Numbered from the stretch's first letter, positions 8,058 through 18,171 are shown. The stretch is DNA of 64,000 bases from Ruminococcus sp. Phil11 (GCA_001940925.1 MSGZ01000012.1:1-64000), one strand, 5' to 3'. Notes: generated from the sequence alone by a model not told the origin. Translations and numbers: made by a program.

Positions 8058-8849
8058 ATGCAGATCACAGAACTCGGATACCGTTCGGTCCTGCCGCAGG
8101 ATGCGGCCTGTTCCTGCCCGGACGGCGCAGACGGTACGCTGCTATTGCTGGCCGCCGCCCCCATGGATCTCACGCTGAACGGCCGGACGCTGACCGCCGC
8201 ATCCGGCGATGCCGTCATCATCGCGGAGCATACGCCGTTTTCCTTTGCCCCGGCAGAGCAGACGCTCTTTTATGACTGGGTGCTGTTCCGGCAGGGCGGG
8301 GAACGCAGCTTTTACCGCTCCCTGCAGCTGCCCGAAAACAAGCTGCTCCGCTTTGCAGACACCGCGTTCCTCTCCGCGCTGCTGGAACAGCTCTGTGCGG
8401 AGTTCTACGGCGCGAACGCAAGGCGCAGCGAGATGCTCGAATATCTGCTGAAGGCGCTGCTGATCCGCATGGCCGAGACCGGCGGACCCGTCGCGGAGCA
8501 GGCCGCCGCGGAGCACTCCGATCCGCATTATGCCGATCTGGTGCGGCTCCGGGAGAAGATCTACGCCGACCCGCAGGAGAAATGGACGGTCGAGCGTCTC
8601 TGCGCGGAGCTGAACATGAGCCGGAGCTACTTCCAGCTCGTCTACCGCGAGACCTTCGGCATGACCTGCATCGCGGACGTCATCAACTGCAAGATGAACC
8701 TTGCCCGCGAGCTGCTGACCTCGACCAGCTATACGGTCTCGCATATCGCGCAGCTCTGCGGCTACGACAACGAGGAGCACTTCATGCGGCAGTTCAAGAA
8801 GCACAACGGCGTCACCCCGACGGTCTACCGCCGCACCAATGCGCTGTAG
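8058..8849 (+). CDS. AraC family transcriptional regulator
   Basis: A 263-residue regulator. The N-terminal part (about 1-140) looks like a beta-rich cupin-type sensor domain. Residues from about 165 form the two helix-turn-helix motifs of the family: KWTVERLCAELNMSRSYFQ, and SHIAQLCGYDNEEHFMRQFKK ending in the usual G-x-T-P-x-x-Y-R. AGAAAGGAGCCGTATC precedes the ATG. It stands alone with its own promoter; the next gene, carB, has a separate promoter and is not an obvious target. The effector is unknown; many relatives respond to sugars. Confidence 0.9.
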   Translation: MQITELGYRSVLPQDAACSCPDGADGTLLLLAAAPMDLTLNGRTLTAASGDAVIIAEHTPFSFAPAEQTLFYDWVLFRQGGERSFYRSLQLPENKLLRFADTAFLSALLEQLCAEFYGANARRSEMLEYLLKALLIRMAETGGPVAEQAAAEHSDPHYADLVRLREKIYADPQEKWTVERLCAELNMSRSYFQLVYRETFGMTCIADVINCKMNLARELLTSTSYTVSHIAQLCGYDNEEHFMRQFKKHNGVTPTVYRRTNAL

Positions 8850-8938
8850 CGGCAAACTGTCAAATCAACCCAAACCGCGCGGCCAAACGTGAGAAAAATA
8901 ATCCGAAATGTGAAATTTGATAAATTCCGGAAAAACAC

Positions 8939-8968
8939 TTGCAATTCCAGGTAGATTTATGCTATAAT
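8939..8968 (+). promoter_or_regulatory. Promoter of carB
   Basis: TTGCAA (8939-8944), 18-bp spacer, TATAAT (8963-8968). The leader to the ATG is only about 21 bases. Confidence 0.75.
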
Positions 8969-8995
8969 GTGTAGTTGAAGTGAGGTGTTCGCAAT

Positions 8996-11900
8996 ATGCC
9001 AAAAAGAACTGATATCAACAAAGTGATGATCATCGGCTCAGGCCCGATCATCATCGGACAAGCGTGCGAGTTCGATTACTCCGGCACACAGGCTTGCAAG
9101 GCACTGCGCAAGCTCGGATATGAGATCGTGCTCGTCAACTCCAACCCCGCAACGATCATGACGGACCCGGATGTTGCCGATGTGACCTACATCGAGCCGC
9201 TGAACTGTGCGCGTCTGACCGAGATCATCAAAAAGGAGCGCCCGGACGCACTGCTGCCGAACCTCGGCGGACAGTCCGGTCTGAACCTCTGCTCCGAGCT
9301 TGACAAGGCAGGCGTCCTCAAGGAATACGGCGTCAAGGTCATCGGCGTTCAGGTCGATGCGATCGAGCGCGGCGAGGACAGAATCGAGTTCAAGGAAACC
9401 ATGGAGTCGATCGGCGTGGAAATGGCACGCAGTGAGGTCGCATATTCCGTGGACGAGGCCGTAAAGATCGCAGATCAGCTCGGTTATCCGGTCGTGCTGC
9501 GTCCTGCCTACACAATGGGCGGCGCCGGCGGCGGCATGGTCTACAACGTCGAGGAGCTGAAGGTCGTCTGCGCAAGAGGCCTGCAGGCATCTCTGGTCGG
9601 ACAGGTGCTCGTTGAGGAGTGCGTCACCGGCTGGGAGGAGCTCGAGCTCGAGGTCGTCCGCGACGCCAAGGGCAACATGATCACCGTCTGCTTTATTGAG
9701 AACATCGACCCCATGGGCGTGCATACCGGCGATTCGTTCTGCTCCGCCCCGATGCTGACCATTTCCGAGGATGTGCAGAAGCGTCTGCAGGAGCAGGCCT
9801 ACCGCATCGTCGATAAGGTGCAGGTCATCGGCGGCTGCAACTGCCAGTTCGCACATGACCCGGTCTCCGACAGGATCATCGTCATCGAGATCAATCCGCG
9901 TACCTCCCGTTCCTCCGCACTGGCCTCCAAGGCGACCGGCTTCCCGATCGCGCTGGTCTCTGCGATGCTCGCAACCGGCATGACGCTGGACGAGATGGAA
10001 TGCGGCAAGTACGGCACACTGGATAAATACGTCCCCTCCGGCGATTATGTCGTCATCAAGTTCGCGCGCTGGGCATTTGAGAAGTTCAAGGGTGCAGAGG
10101 ATAAGCTCGGCACACAGATGCGCGCCGTCGGTGAGGTCATGAGCATCGGCAAGACCTATAAGGAAGCTTTCCAGAAGGCGATCCGCTCGCTGGAAACCGG
10201 CAGATACGGTCTTGGCTTTGCAAAGGATTTCCATGAGAAAACAAAGGATGAGCTGCTCTCCATGCTGGTCTATCCGACGAGCAACCGTCAGTTCATCATG
10301 TATGAGGCACTCCGCAAGGGTGCGACCGTCGATGAGCTCTACGATCTGACACGGATCAAAAAGTGGTTCATCGAGCAGATGCTTGAGCTGGTCGAGGAAG
10401 AAGAGACCCTGATGCAGAACAAGGGCAAGGTCCCGGCAGCAGGTGTCCTGCGGCAGGCAAAGCTGGACGGCTTCTCCGACCGCTATTTAAGCCAGATCCT
10501 CGGCGTCTCCGAGGCGGACATCCGCAATGCGCGCTATGAGGCAGGCATCCGTGAAGGCTGGGAGGGCGTGCATGTCTCCGGCACCGCGGACAGCGCATAT
10601 TACTACTCCTCTTATCACATCGAGGAGGACAAGAGCCCGTGCAACGACGACCGCCCGAAGATCATGATCCTCGGCGGCGGCCCGAACAGAATCGGTCAGG
10701 GTATCGAGTTCGACTACTGCTGCGTCCATGCAGCCCTCGCGCTGAAGGATCTCGGCTTTGAGACGATCATCGTCAACTGCAACCCGGAAACCGTTTCCAC
10801 GGACTATGATACTTCCGACAAGCTCTACTTCGAGCCGCTGACGCTCGAGGATGTCCTTCAGATCTACGAGAAGGAAAAGCCGGTCGGCGTCATCGCACAG
10901 TTCGGCGGCCAGACTCCGCTGAACCTCGCAGCCGACCTGAAGAAGAACGGCGTCAACATCCTCGGCACCTCGCCGGAGACGATCGACCTCGCAGAGGACA
11001 GAGATCACTTCCGCGCGATGATGGATAAGCTCGGCATCCCGATGCCGGAATCCGGCATGGCCGTCACCGTTGACGACGCACTTGAGATCGCAAACCGCAT
11101 CGGCTATCCGGTCATGGTCCGTCCGTCCTATGTGCTCGGCGGCCGCGGCATGGAGGTCGTCCACGACGACAAGATGATGCGCATTTATATGGAAGCTGCT
11201 GTCGGCGTCACGCCGGACAGACCGATCCTGATCGACCGCTTCCTGCATCACGCGACCGAGTGTGAGGCTGACGCGATCTCCGACGGCAAGGAATGCTTCG
11301 TTCCGGCTGTCATGGAGCACATCGAGCTTGCGGGCATCCATTCCGGTGACTCCGCCTGCGTGCTCCCGTCGCTGAACCTCAGCGAAAAGCATGTTGCGAC
11401 CATCAAGGAATACACGAAGAAGATCGCCGTGGAAATGGGCGTTTCCGGCCTCATGAACATGCAGTATGCGATCGAGGACGATACCGTTTACGTGCTCGAA
11501 GCAAACCCGCGTGCATCGAGAACCGTGCCGCTGGTCTCCAAGGTCTGCGCGATCAACATGGTGCGCATCGCGACCCAGATCATGACCGCAGAGCTGACCG
11601 GCAAGCCGTCTCCGGTGCCGTCGCTGCATGACAGAAAGATCCCGCATCACGGCGTCAAGGAGGCTGTGTTCCCGTTCAACATGTTCCAGGAGGTTGACCC
11701 GGTGCTCGGACCGGAGATGCGTTCCACCGGTGAGGTGCTCGGCATTTCCCCGAACTTCGGTGAGGCTTACTTCAAGGCACAGGAAGCGACCCAGACCAAG
11801 CTGCCGACCGGCGGCACGGTGCTGCTCTCCGTCTGCGATATGGATAAGCCGGAGCTGCTCGAGATCGCAAAGAAGTTCAACAATCTCGGATTCAGCATCC

Positions 11901-12223
11901 TCGCGACCGGCAAGACCTACGACATGATCGCAGAAGCAGGCATTCCGGCTGAGAAGATCAAGAAGCTCTATGAGGGCAGACCGAACATCACCGACGCGAT
12001 GACGAACGGCAAGATCGACCTCATCATCAATACGCCGGCGGGTGCTGACAGTCTACACGACGACAGCTACATCCGCAAGGCAGCGATCAAGTACCGCATC
12101 CCGTACATCACCACGATGGCGGCTGCATCCGCAACCGCAGAGGGCATTGCGGCAGTCAAGTCGCAGGGCGGCGCACTGAGCGTCAAGTCTCTGCAGGAAT
12201 TTCACAGTGAGATCAGTGACTGA
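8996..12223 (+). CDS. carB: Carbamoyl phosphate synthase large subunit
   Basis: A 1075-residue synthetase that makes carbamoyl phosphate from bicarbonate, ammonia and two ATP for pyrimidines and arginine. Both ATP-grasp halves are present: the first opens with IGSGPIIIGQACEFDYSG and contains RPAYTMGGAGGG, the second opens with LGGGPNRIGQGIEFDYC and contains RPSYVLGGRGMEV. The C-terminal allosteric MGS-like domain (LATGKTYDMIAEAGIPAEKI) is intact. The length is normal. GTGAGGTG precedes the ATG. Neither carA (the glutaminase subunit) nor pyr or arg genes are beside it, which is unusual since carAB usually form one operon. Confidence 0.97.
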   Translation: MPKRTDINKVMIIGSGPIIIGQACEFDYSGTQACKALRKLGYEIVLVNSNPATIMTDPDVADVTYIEPLNCARLTEIIKKERPDALLPNLGGQSGLNLCSELDKAGVLKEYGVKVIGVQVDAIERGEDRIEFKETMESIGVEMARSEVAYSVDEAVKIADQLGYPVVLRPAYTMGGAGGGMVYNVEELKVVCARGLQASLVGQVLVEECVTGWEELELEVVRDAKGNMITVCFIENIDPMGVHTGDSFCSAPMLTISEDVQKRLQEQAYRIVDKVQVIGGCNCQFAHDPVSDRIIVIEINPRTSRSSALASKATGFPIALVSAMLATGMTLDEMECGKYGTLDKYVPSGDYVVIKFARWAFEKFKGAEDKLGTQMRAVGEVMSIGKTYKEAFQKAIRSLETGRYGLGFAKDFHEKTKDELLSMLVYPTSNRQFIMYEALRKGATVDELYDLTRIKKWFIEQMLELVEEEETLMQNKGKVPAAGVLRQAKLDGFSDRYLSQILGVSEADIRNARYEAGIREGWEGVHVSGTADSAYYYSSYHIEEDKSPCNDDRPKIMILGGGPNRIGQGIEFDYCCVHAALALKDLGFETIIVNCNPETVSTDYDTSDKLYFEPLTLEDVLQIYEKEKPVGVIAQFGGQTPLNLAADLKKNGVNILGTSPETIDLAEDRDHFRAMMDKLGIPMPESGMAVTVDDALEIANRIGYPVMVRPSYVLGGRGMEVVHDDKMMRIYMEAAVGVTPDRPILIDRFLHHATECEADAISDGKECFVPAVMEHIELAGIHSGDSACVLPSLNLSEKHVATIKEYTKKIAVEMGVSGLMNMQYAIEDDTVYVLEANPRASRTVPLVSKVCAINMVRIATQIMTAELTGKPSPVPSLHDRKIPHHGVKEAVFPFNMFQEVDPVLGPEMRSTGEVLGISPNFGEAYFKAQEATQTKLPTGGTVLLSVCDMDKPELLEIAKKFNNLGFSILATGKTYDMIAEAGIPAEKIKKLYEGRPNITDAMTNGKIDLIINTPAGADSLHDDSYIRKAAIKYRIPYITTMAAASATAEGIAAVKSQGGALSVKSLQEFHSEISD

Positions 12224-12261
12224 TCCGGAAGGATCTTTCACTGCAGGAATCTGAAACAGCA

Positions 12262-12300
12262 AGGGAGCAGCGCATTTACACTGCTCCCTCTCTGGATTTT
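12262..12300 (+). terminator. carB terminator hairpin
   Basis: AGGGAGCAG (12262-12270) and CTGCTCCCT (12281-12289) with a 10-base loop, followed by CTCTGGATTTT. The T-run is weak, so some read-through into greA is possible. Confidence 0.6.
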
Positions 12301-12326
12301 ATAACAGATGCCATAAGGAGGATTTT

Positions 12327-12842
12327 ATGGAACACGAATACAGAGAAAAAATGTCACAGCAGCATTATGATGCTGAACAACAGAGACTTTCCTACCTGAA
12401 GGGTACCCGCCGTACCGAGGTCGCTGACGCCCTCGCGGAAGCAAGAAGCCACGGTGACCTTTCCGAAAACGCGGAGTACGACGAGGCGCGAAACGAACAG
12501 GCGCGTCTGGAAGACGAGATCAAAAAGCTCGAATATACGCTGGAACATGCCGAGATCATCTCCACGATCTCCTCGGATACCGTCAGCACGGGCTGCGGCG
12601 TCATTTTAAGCAGAGCCGAGTTCAACGGCCAGCCGCAGAAGATCGAAACTCTGCAGATCGTCGGCCGTTCCGAGGCTGACTACGAGCAGCACAAGATTTC
12701 TGATGATTCGCCGATCGGCAAGGCCGTCCTCGGCAAGCATGTCGGCGATACCTTTATCGTTGAGGCTCCGGTCGGCATCATGACATTCACCGTTCTGGAA
12801 ATCTCCAGCACAGGCATTTTTGAAAAACATCCGGAGGGCTGA
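12327..12842 (+). CDS. greA: GreA/GreB family transcription elongation factor
   Basis: A 171-residue protein that rescues backtracked RNA polymerase by stimulating transcript cleavage. The N-terminal antiparallel coiled coil carries the family motif GDLSENAEYDEAR, whose acidic tip residues act at the polymerase active site. The C-terminal FKBP-like domain includes DDSPIGKAVLGKHVGD. It is slightly longer than the usual 158 residues, with an extended N-terminus. AAGGAGGATTTT precedes the ATG. It ends two bases before the lysS start; a greA-lysS pairing is common in Bacillota. Confidence 0.95.
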   Translation: MEHEYREKMSQQHYDAEQQRLSYLKGTRRTEVADALAEARSHGDLSENAEYDEARNEQARLEDEIKKLEYTLEHAEIISTISSDTVSTGCGVILSRAEFNGQPQKIETLQIVGRSEADYEQHKISDDSPIGKAVLGKHVGDTFIVEAPVGIMTFTVLEISSTGIFEKHPEG

Positions 12843-12844
12843 GC

Positions 12845-14431
12845 ATGAGCGAACAGAATCTCAACGAACAGAACGTGCAGCAGGAAGAGGACATTGATGC
12901 GCTGCGTCAGGTGCGCCTTGACAAGCTGAGCGAGATGCAGGAAAACGGCAGTGACCCGTTCGTCATCACAAAGTTTGACGTCACCGCCCACACCGCAGAC
13001 TGCCGCGCCATGTACGAGGCAGCGGAGGCAGAGCTCCCCGCAGATCTCGACGAGGAGGCAAAGAAGGCCGCATACGAGAAGATCAACGAGCAGTTCGAGG
13101 TCACGGTCGCCGGCAGAATCATGAGCTGGCGCAAAATGGGCAAGGCAAACTTCCTTGACCTGCGCGATAAGACCGGCCGCATTCAGGTCTATGTCCGCAT
13201 GAACGACATCGGCGAGGAGGCGTTCGCAAACTTCCGCAAATTCGGCGATATCGGCGACCTCATGGGCGTGACCGGCAAACTGTTCCGCACCCGCACCGGT
13301 GAGCTCTCCGTCCATGCGACAAAGGTCACGATGCTGTCCAAGTCGTTAAAGCCGCTGCCGGAGAAGTTCCACGGCCTGACCGACCGCGACACCAGATACC
13401 GTCAGCGTTATGTTGACCTCATCATGAATGAGGACGTCCGCGACACCTTCATCAAGCGCAGCAAGATCATTGCAGCGATCCGTTCGTGGCTCGACGGTCA
13501 GGGCTTCATCGAGGTCGAGACCCCGATGCTCGTTTCCAATGCGGGCGGCGCGGCGGCAAGACCGTTCGATACCCATTATAATGCACTGGACGAGGACGTC
13601 AAGCTGCGCATTTCCCTGGAACTGTACCTGAAGCGTCTGATCGTCGGCGGCCTTGAGCGCGTCTACGAGATCGGCAGAGTGTTCCGCAACGAGGGCGTCG
13701 ATACCAAGCACAATCCGGAATTCACGCTTATGGAGCTGTATCAGGCATATACCGACTACCACGGCATGATGGATCTGACCGAAAACATGTTCCGCCACAT
13801 CGCGCAGACGGTCTGCGGCTCGACCTGCATCCCGTTCGGCACCGATGAGAACGGCGAGGATATCATGATCGACCTCGGCAAGCCGTTCCGCCGCCTGACC
13901 ATGATCGACGCGGTGAAGGAATATACCGGTGTTGACTTCGATCAGATTCCGGACACCGCCGCAGCAAAGAAGATCGCGGACGAAAAGGGCGTGCATTACG
14001 AGAAGCGTCACGAAAAGGGCGATATCCTCAACCTGTTCTTCGATGAGTTCGTCGAGGAAAAGCTGATCCAGCCGACCTTCATTATGGATCACCCGGTCGA
14101 GATCTCCCCGCTGACCAAGCGCAAGCCGGATAAGCCGGACTATGTCGAGCGTTTCGAGCTGTACATCACCGCACGCGAAATGTGCAATGCGTATTCCGAG
14201 CTGAATGACCCGATCGACCAGCGCAAGCGTTTCGAGGCGCAGGAAGCACTGATCGCACAGGGCGACGAGGAAGCCAACCGCATTGACGAGGACTTCATGA
14301 ATGCACTGGAGATCGGTATGCCCCCGACAGGCGGCATCGGCTTCGGCATTGACCGTCTGGTCATGCTGATGACCAACAGCCAGTCGATCCGTGACGTCAT
14401 TCTCTTCCCGACACTCAAGTCTATCGACTAA
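12845..14431 (+). CDS. lysS: Lysyl-tRNA synthetase, class II
   Basis: A 528-residue class II synthetase that charges tRNA-Lys in the cytoplasm. The N-terminal OB-fold anticodon-binding domain (RIMSWRKMGKANFLDLRD) covers about residues 80-190. Class II motifs follow: motif 1 near FIEVETPMLVS, motif 2 VYEIGRVFRNEG...HNPEFT, and motif 3 GIGFGIDRLVML near the C-terminus. The length is slightly above the usual 490-500 because of N-terminal and internal extensions. It is translated directly after greA (2-base gap) and ends at a strong terminator. Confidence 0.97.
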   Translation: MSEQNLNEQNVQQEEDIDALRQVRLDKLSEMQENGSDPFVITKFDVTAHTADCRAMYEAAEAELPADLDEEAKKAAYEKINEQFEVTVAGRIMSWRKMGKANFLDLRDKTGRIQVYVRMNDIGEEAFANFRKFGDIGDLMGVTGKLFRTRTGELSVHATKVTMLSKSLKPLPEKFHGLTDRDTRYRQRYVDLIMNEDVRDTFIKRSKIIAAIRSWLDGQGFIEVETPMLVSNAGGAAARPFDTHYNALDEDVKLRISLELYLKRLIVGGLERVYEIGRVFRNEGVDTKHNPEFTLMELYQAYTDYHGMMDLTENMFRHIAQTVCGSTCIPFGTDENGEDIMIDLGKPFRRLTMIDAVKEYTGVDFDQIPDTAAAKKIADEKGVHYEKRHEKGDILNLFFDEFVEEKLIQPTFIMDHPVEISPLTKRKPDKPDYVERFELYITAREMCNAYSELNDPIDQRKRFEAQEALIAQGDEEANRIDEDFMNALEIGMPPTGGIGFGIDRLVMLMTNSQSIRDVILFPTLKSID

Positions 14432-14439
14432 ACTGCTAT

Positions 14440-14467
14440 ACCGGCATACCGGCAACGGTGTGCCGGT
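14440..14467 (+). terminator. Hairpin after lysS
   Basis: A 12-bp stem ACCGGCATACCG / CGGTGTGCCGGT with one T-G wobble, closed by a GCAA tetraloop. Only CATCTTGT follows, so termination may be partial and the ABC exporter genes could be cotranscribed. Confidence 0.6.
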
Positions 14468-14497
14468 CATCTTGTAGAAAAGGAGGGCTGACCGTAT

Positions 14498-16243
14498 ATG
14501 TTCCGAACCATCCGGCAATGTCTGCGGGAATACAGAACCCCGACGATCATCACGATCCTGTTTATGCTGGGGGAGGCAGTCATCGAAGCGATCATCCCGT
14601 TTATCACAGCGCGGCTTGTGGACCAGATTCAGAGCGGTATTGAAATGAACCTGCTGCTGAAAACAGGCCTGCTGCTCATGCTGATGACGCTGCTCTCACT
14701 GTTTTTCGGCGGTTCGGCAGGCTTCACGGCAGCAAAGGCGGCTTCCGGATTCGCAAAGAATGTCCGCCATGATATTTTTGAAAAGGTCCAGACCTTTGCG
14801 TTCAGCAACATCGACAAGTTTTCGACATCATCGCTGGTCACCCGTCTGACGACCGATATCAACAATGTGCAGATGGCCTTCATGATGCTGATCCGCATCG
14901 CCGTTCGTGCGCCGCTGATGCTGATTTTTGCGGTCATCATGGCGTTTATCATGGGCGGAAAGCTTGCGGCGACCTTTGTCGTTGTGATCCCGGTGCTGGC
15001 ATTCGGCCTGCTGATGATCGGCAAGTTTGCGCTGCCGGCTTTCCGCAGCGTGTTCAAGAAATACGACAAGCTGAACGAATCTATTGAGGAAAACGTCCGC
15101 GGTATGCGTGTGGTCAAGGGCTTCTCCCGCGAAGAATACGAGAAGCAGAAGTTCCATACCGCCGCGGAGGATATCTGCAGGGACTTCACGAAGGCGGAGC
15201 GCATCGTCGCGCTGAATGCCCCGATCATGCAGATGTGCCTGTATTTCAACATGGCGTTTATCCTGCTGGTCGGCTCCAAGCTGATCATCACCGGCACGGG
15301 CAACGGCATCAATGTCGGTGAAATGTCCAGTATGCTGACCTACGGCTTCCAGATCCTCATCAACCTGATGATGCTCTCCATGATCTATGTCATGCTGACC
15401 ATGTCGGCTGAGTCGATCCGCCGCATCTCCGAGGTGCTGAACGAGACTGCGGATATCCACAATCCGGAAAACGCCTGCCTCGATGTCAAGGACGGCAGCA
15501 TCGTCTTTGAGGACGTTCATTTCAAGTATTCGCAGAAGGCGAAGAAATACGCGCTTTACGACATTGACCTGACGATCCCGTCCGGTGCGACGGTCGGCAT
15601 CATCGGCGGAACGGGCTCGAGCAAATCGACGCTCGTGCAGCTGATCCCGCGGCTCTATGACGTCACGGAAGGCAGCGTGAAGGTCGGCGGACTGGATGTG
15701 ACGCAGTATGACCTGACCGCACTCCGCGACAGTGTCGCAATGGTGCTGCAGAAGAACGTGCTTTTCTCCGGCACGATCAAGGAGAATCTGCGCTGGGGCA
15801 ACCCGGACGCGACCGACGAGGAGCTGATCGAGGCCTGCAAGCTCGCACAGGCGCATGACTTCGTCTCGGCATTCCCGGACGGCTATGATACCATGATCGA
15901 GCAGGGCGGCACGAATGTCTCCGGCGGACAGAAGCAGCGTCTCTGCATTGCGCGGGCACTGCTGAAAAAGCCGAAGATTCTGATCCTTGACGATTCGACC
16001 AGCGCAGTCGATACCAAGACCGATGCGCTGATCCGCAAAGGATTCCGCGCATACATCCCCGATACCACGAAGATCATCATTGCCCAGCGCATCGCGTCCG
16101 TGCAGGATGCGGACATGATCCTTGTTATGGACAACGGCAGGATCGCCGCGCAGGGTACGCATGAGGAGCTGCTGAAATCGAGTGATATCTACCGCGAGGT
16201 CTACGAGCAGCAGACGAACGGAGGTGACGGAGATGCCGCGTAA
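14498..16243 (+). CDS. ABC exporter half-transporter, degenerate-site subunit
   Basis: A 581-residue half-transporter with six N-terminal membrane segments (about 1-320) and a C-terminal nucleotide-binding domain. Walker A is GGTGSSKST and the signature is VSGGQ. The residue after Walker B is Asp (ILDDSTSAVD) instead of the catalytic Glu, and the switch His is replaced by Gln (IIAQRIASV). These changes are typical of the non-hydrolysing site in heterodimeric exporters such as TM287/288 or BmrC/BmrD. AAAGGAGGGCTGACCGTAT precedes the ATG. The gene overlaps its partner by 11 bases. The substrate is unknown; drugs, lipids or peptides are possible. Confidence 0.93.
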   Translation: MFRTIRQCLREYRTPTIITILFMLGEAVIEAIIPFITARLVDQIQSGIEMNLLLKTGLLLMLMTLLSLFFGGSAGFTAAKAASGFAKNVRHDIFEKVQTFAFSNIDKFSTSSLVTRLTTDINNVQMAFMMLIRIAVRAPLMLIFAVIMAFIMGGKLAATFVVVIPVLAFGLLMIGKFALPAFRSVFKKYDKLNESIEENVRGMRVVKGFSREEYEKQKFHTAAEDICRDFTKAERIVALNAPIMQMCLYFNMAFILLVGSKLIITGTGNGINVGEMSSMLTYGFQILINLMMLSMIYVMLTMSAESIRRISEVLNETADIHNPENACLDVKDGSIVFEDVHFKYSQKAKKYALYDIDLTIPSGATVGIIGGTGSSKSTLVQLIPRLYDVTEGSVKVGGLDVTQYDLTALRDSVAMVLQKNVLFSGTIKENLRWGNPDATDEELIEACKLAQAHDFVSAFPDGYDTMIEQGGTNVSGGQKQRLCIARALLKKPKILILDDSTSAVDTKTDALIRKGFRAYIPDTTKIIIAQRIASVQDADMILVMDNGRIAAQGTHEELLKSSDIYREVYEQQTNGGDGDAA

Positions 16244-18158
16244 TACCAAAGGCTACGGTGCACCGAGAAAGCCCGGTGAGGCTGCAAAATCACTCGGGCG
16301 CATCGTCAAAATGCTCCGTGGGTTTTATCCGAAGCTGCTTCCGGTCACGCTCATCTGCATTCTGTTTTCCGCTGCGACATCTTCGATTCCGGCGGTATTC
16401 ATGCAGAAGGTCATCACCGATATCCAGACCTATGCCCCGACCGGCGACTGGGAAAGCGCAAAGGCCGTCATCGTCCCGAAGGTCGCGTTCCTGATCGTGC
16501 TTTATGTACTTGCACTGATCTCCATGACGCTCTGGCAGCAGCTGGTCGCGATCATGACGCAGGGATTCCTCAACAAGATGCGCTGCACGCTGTTCGACAA
16601 GATGCAGAATCTCCCGATCCGCTATTTCGACACACATCAGCACGGCGATATCATGAGCCATTACACGAATGACATCGACGCGCTGCGGCAGATGCTGTCG
16701 CAGGCACTCCCCTCTCTGGTTCAGGCAGGCTCCGTTGTCGTGTTTGTATTCTGTATCATGCTGTTTTACAGCTTCTGGCTGACGCTGATCGTCGTCATCG
16801 GCATTGTCACGATGACAGCCGTCTCCCGGAAGCTCGGCGGCGGCTCGGCAAAATACTTCATCCGCCAGCAGCAGGCCGTCGGCAAGACCGAGGGCTTCGT
16901 GCAGGAGATGATGACCGGCCAGAAGGTCGTTCAGGTGTTCTGCCATGAGCAGAAAAGCCAGAAGGATTTTGACGAGATCAACGAGCAGCTCTGCGAGGAC
17001 AGCTACCGCGCCCATGCCTATGCGAATGCCCTCGCCCCGATCATCATGAACCTCGGCAATCTGCTTTATGTCCTGCTGGCAACGGTCGGCGGCGCATTCG
17101 TCGTCATCGGCGTCAAAAATGTATCGTTCTCCGGCCTGCCGCTCGGCGTCAGCATTCTGGTTCCGTTCCTGAATATGGCAAAGCAGTTCACGGGCAACCT
17201 CAATCAGGTGACGCAGCAGCTCAATGCGATCGTCATGGCAGTTGCCGGCGCAGAGCGCATCTTCGAGCTGATGGATCAGGAGCCGGAGGCCGACAACGGC
17301 TATGTGACGATGGTCAATGTCACGGAGGCACCCGACGGCACGATCACCGAATCGAAGGAGATCACGCACAAATGGGCGTGGAAGCATCCGCACACCGCAG
17401 ACGGCTCGATCACGTATACGCCGCTGCAGGGCGACGTCACGCTGGACTGCGTGGATTTCGCCTATGAGGAAGGCAAGCCCGTCCTGCATGATGTGACGGT
17501 CTTTGCAAAGCCCGGACAGAAAATCGCGTTTGTCGGCGCAACCGGTGCCGGCAAGACCACGATCACAAACCTCATCAACCGCTTCTACGACATTGCGGAC
17601 GGAAAGATCCGCTATGACGGCATCAACATCAACAAGATCAAAAAATCCGATCTGCGCCGCTCGCTCGGCATTGTGCTGCAGGAAACAAATCTCTTTACCG
17701 GAACGGTCATGGACAATATCCGCTACGGCAGACTGAATGCATCCGACGAGGAATGCATTGCAGCCGCCAAACTTTCCGGTGCGGATGACTTCATCACCCG
17801 TCTGCCGGAGGGCTACGATACGATGCTGACCGGCAACGGCGCGAATCTCTCGCAGGGACAGCGCCAGCTGATCGCGATCGCACGCGCAGCCGTCGCAGAC
17901 CCGCCCGTCATGATCCTCGATGAGGCGACCTCGTCGATCGACACGCGCACCGAGGCGATCGTGCAGCGCGGCATGGATGCGCTGATGAAGAACCGCACGG
18001 TCTTTGTCATCGCGCACCGGCTCTCGACCGTCCGCAATGCGGATGTCATCATGGTGCTTGACCACGGCCGCATCATCGAGCGCGGCAGCCATGACGCCCT
18101 GCTCGAAAAGAAGGGCACATACTATCAGCTTTATACCGGCGCATTTGAGCTGGATTAA
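16233..18158 (+). CDS. ABC exporter half-transporter, catalytic subunit
   Basis: A 641-residue half-transporter. The start at 16233 is chosen for its GGAGGTGACGG site inside the end of the preceding gene. Six membrane segments span about 35-340, and the nucleotide-binding domain has Walker A GATGAGKT, Walker B with catalytic Glu (MILDEATSSID) and switch His (VIAHRLSTV). Its signature is altered to LSQGQ; in the heterodimer this faces the partner's degenerate Walker site, so the pattern is complementary. An insert of about 60 residues before Walker A (around EITHKWAWKHPH) is seen in some such exporters. The two subunits should form one membrane complex. Confidence 0.94.
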   Translation: MPRNTKGYGAPRKPGEAAKSLGRIVKMLRGFYPKLLPVTLICILFSAATSSIPAVFMQKVITDIQTYAPTGDWESAKAVIVPKVAFLIVLYVLALISMTLWQQLVAIMTQGFLNKMRCTLFDKMQNLPIRYFDTHQHGDIMSHYTNDIDALRQMLSQALPSLVQAGSVVVFVFCIMLFYSFWLTLIVVIGIVTMTAVSRKLGGGSAKYFIRQQQAVGKTEGFVQEMMTGQKVVQVFCHEQKSQKDFDEINEQLCEDSYRAHAYANALAPIIMNLGNLLYVLLATVGGAFVVIGVKNVSFSGLPLGVSILVPFLNMAKQFTGNLNQVTQQLNAIVMAVAGAERIFELMDQEPEADNGYVTMVNVTEAPDGTITESKEITHKWAWKHPHTADGSITYTPLQGDVTLDCVDFAYEEGKPVLHDVTVFAKPGQKIAFVGATGAGKTTITNLINRFYDIADGKIRYDGININKIKKSDLRRSLGIVLQETNLFTGTVMDNIRYGRLNASDEECIAAAKLSGADDFITRLPEGYDTMLTGNGANLSQGQRQLIAIARAAVADPPVMILDEATSSIDTRTEAIVQRGMDALMKNRTVFVIAHRLSTVRNADVIMVLDHGRIIERGSHDALLEKKGTYYQLYTGAFELD

Positions 18159-18171
18159 CGGAGGACAGAAT

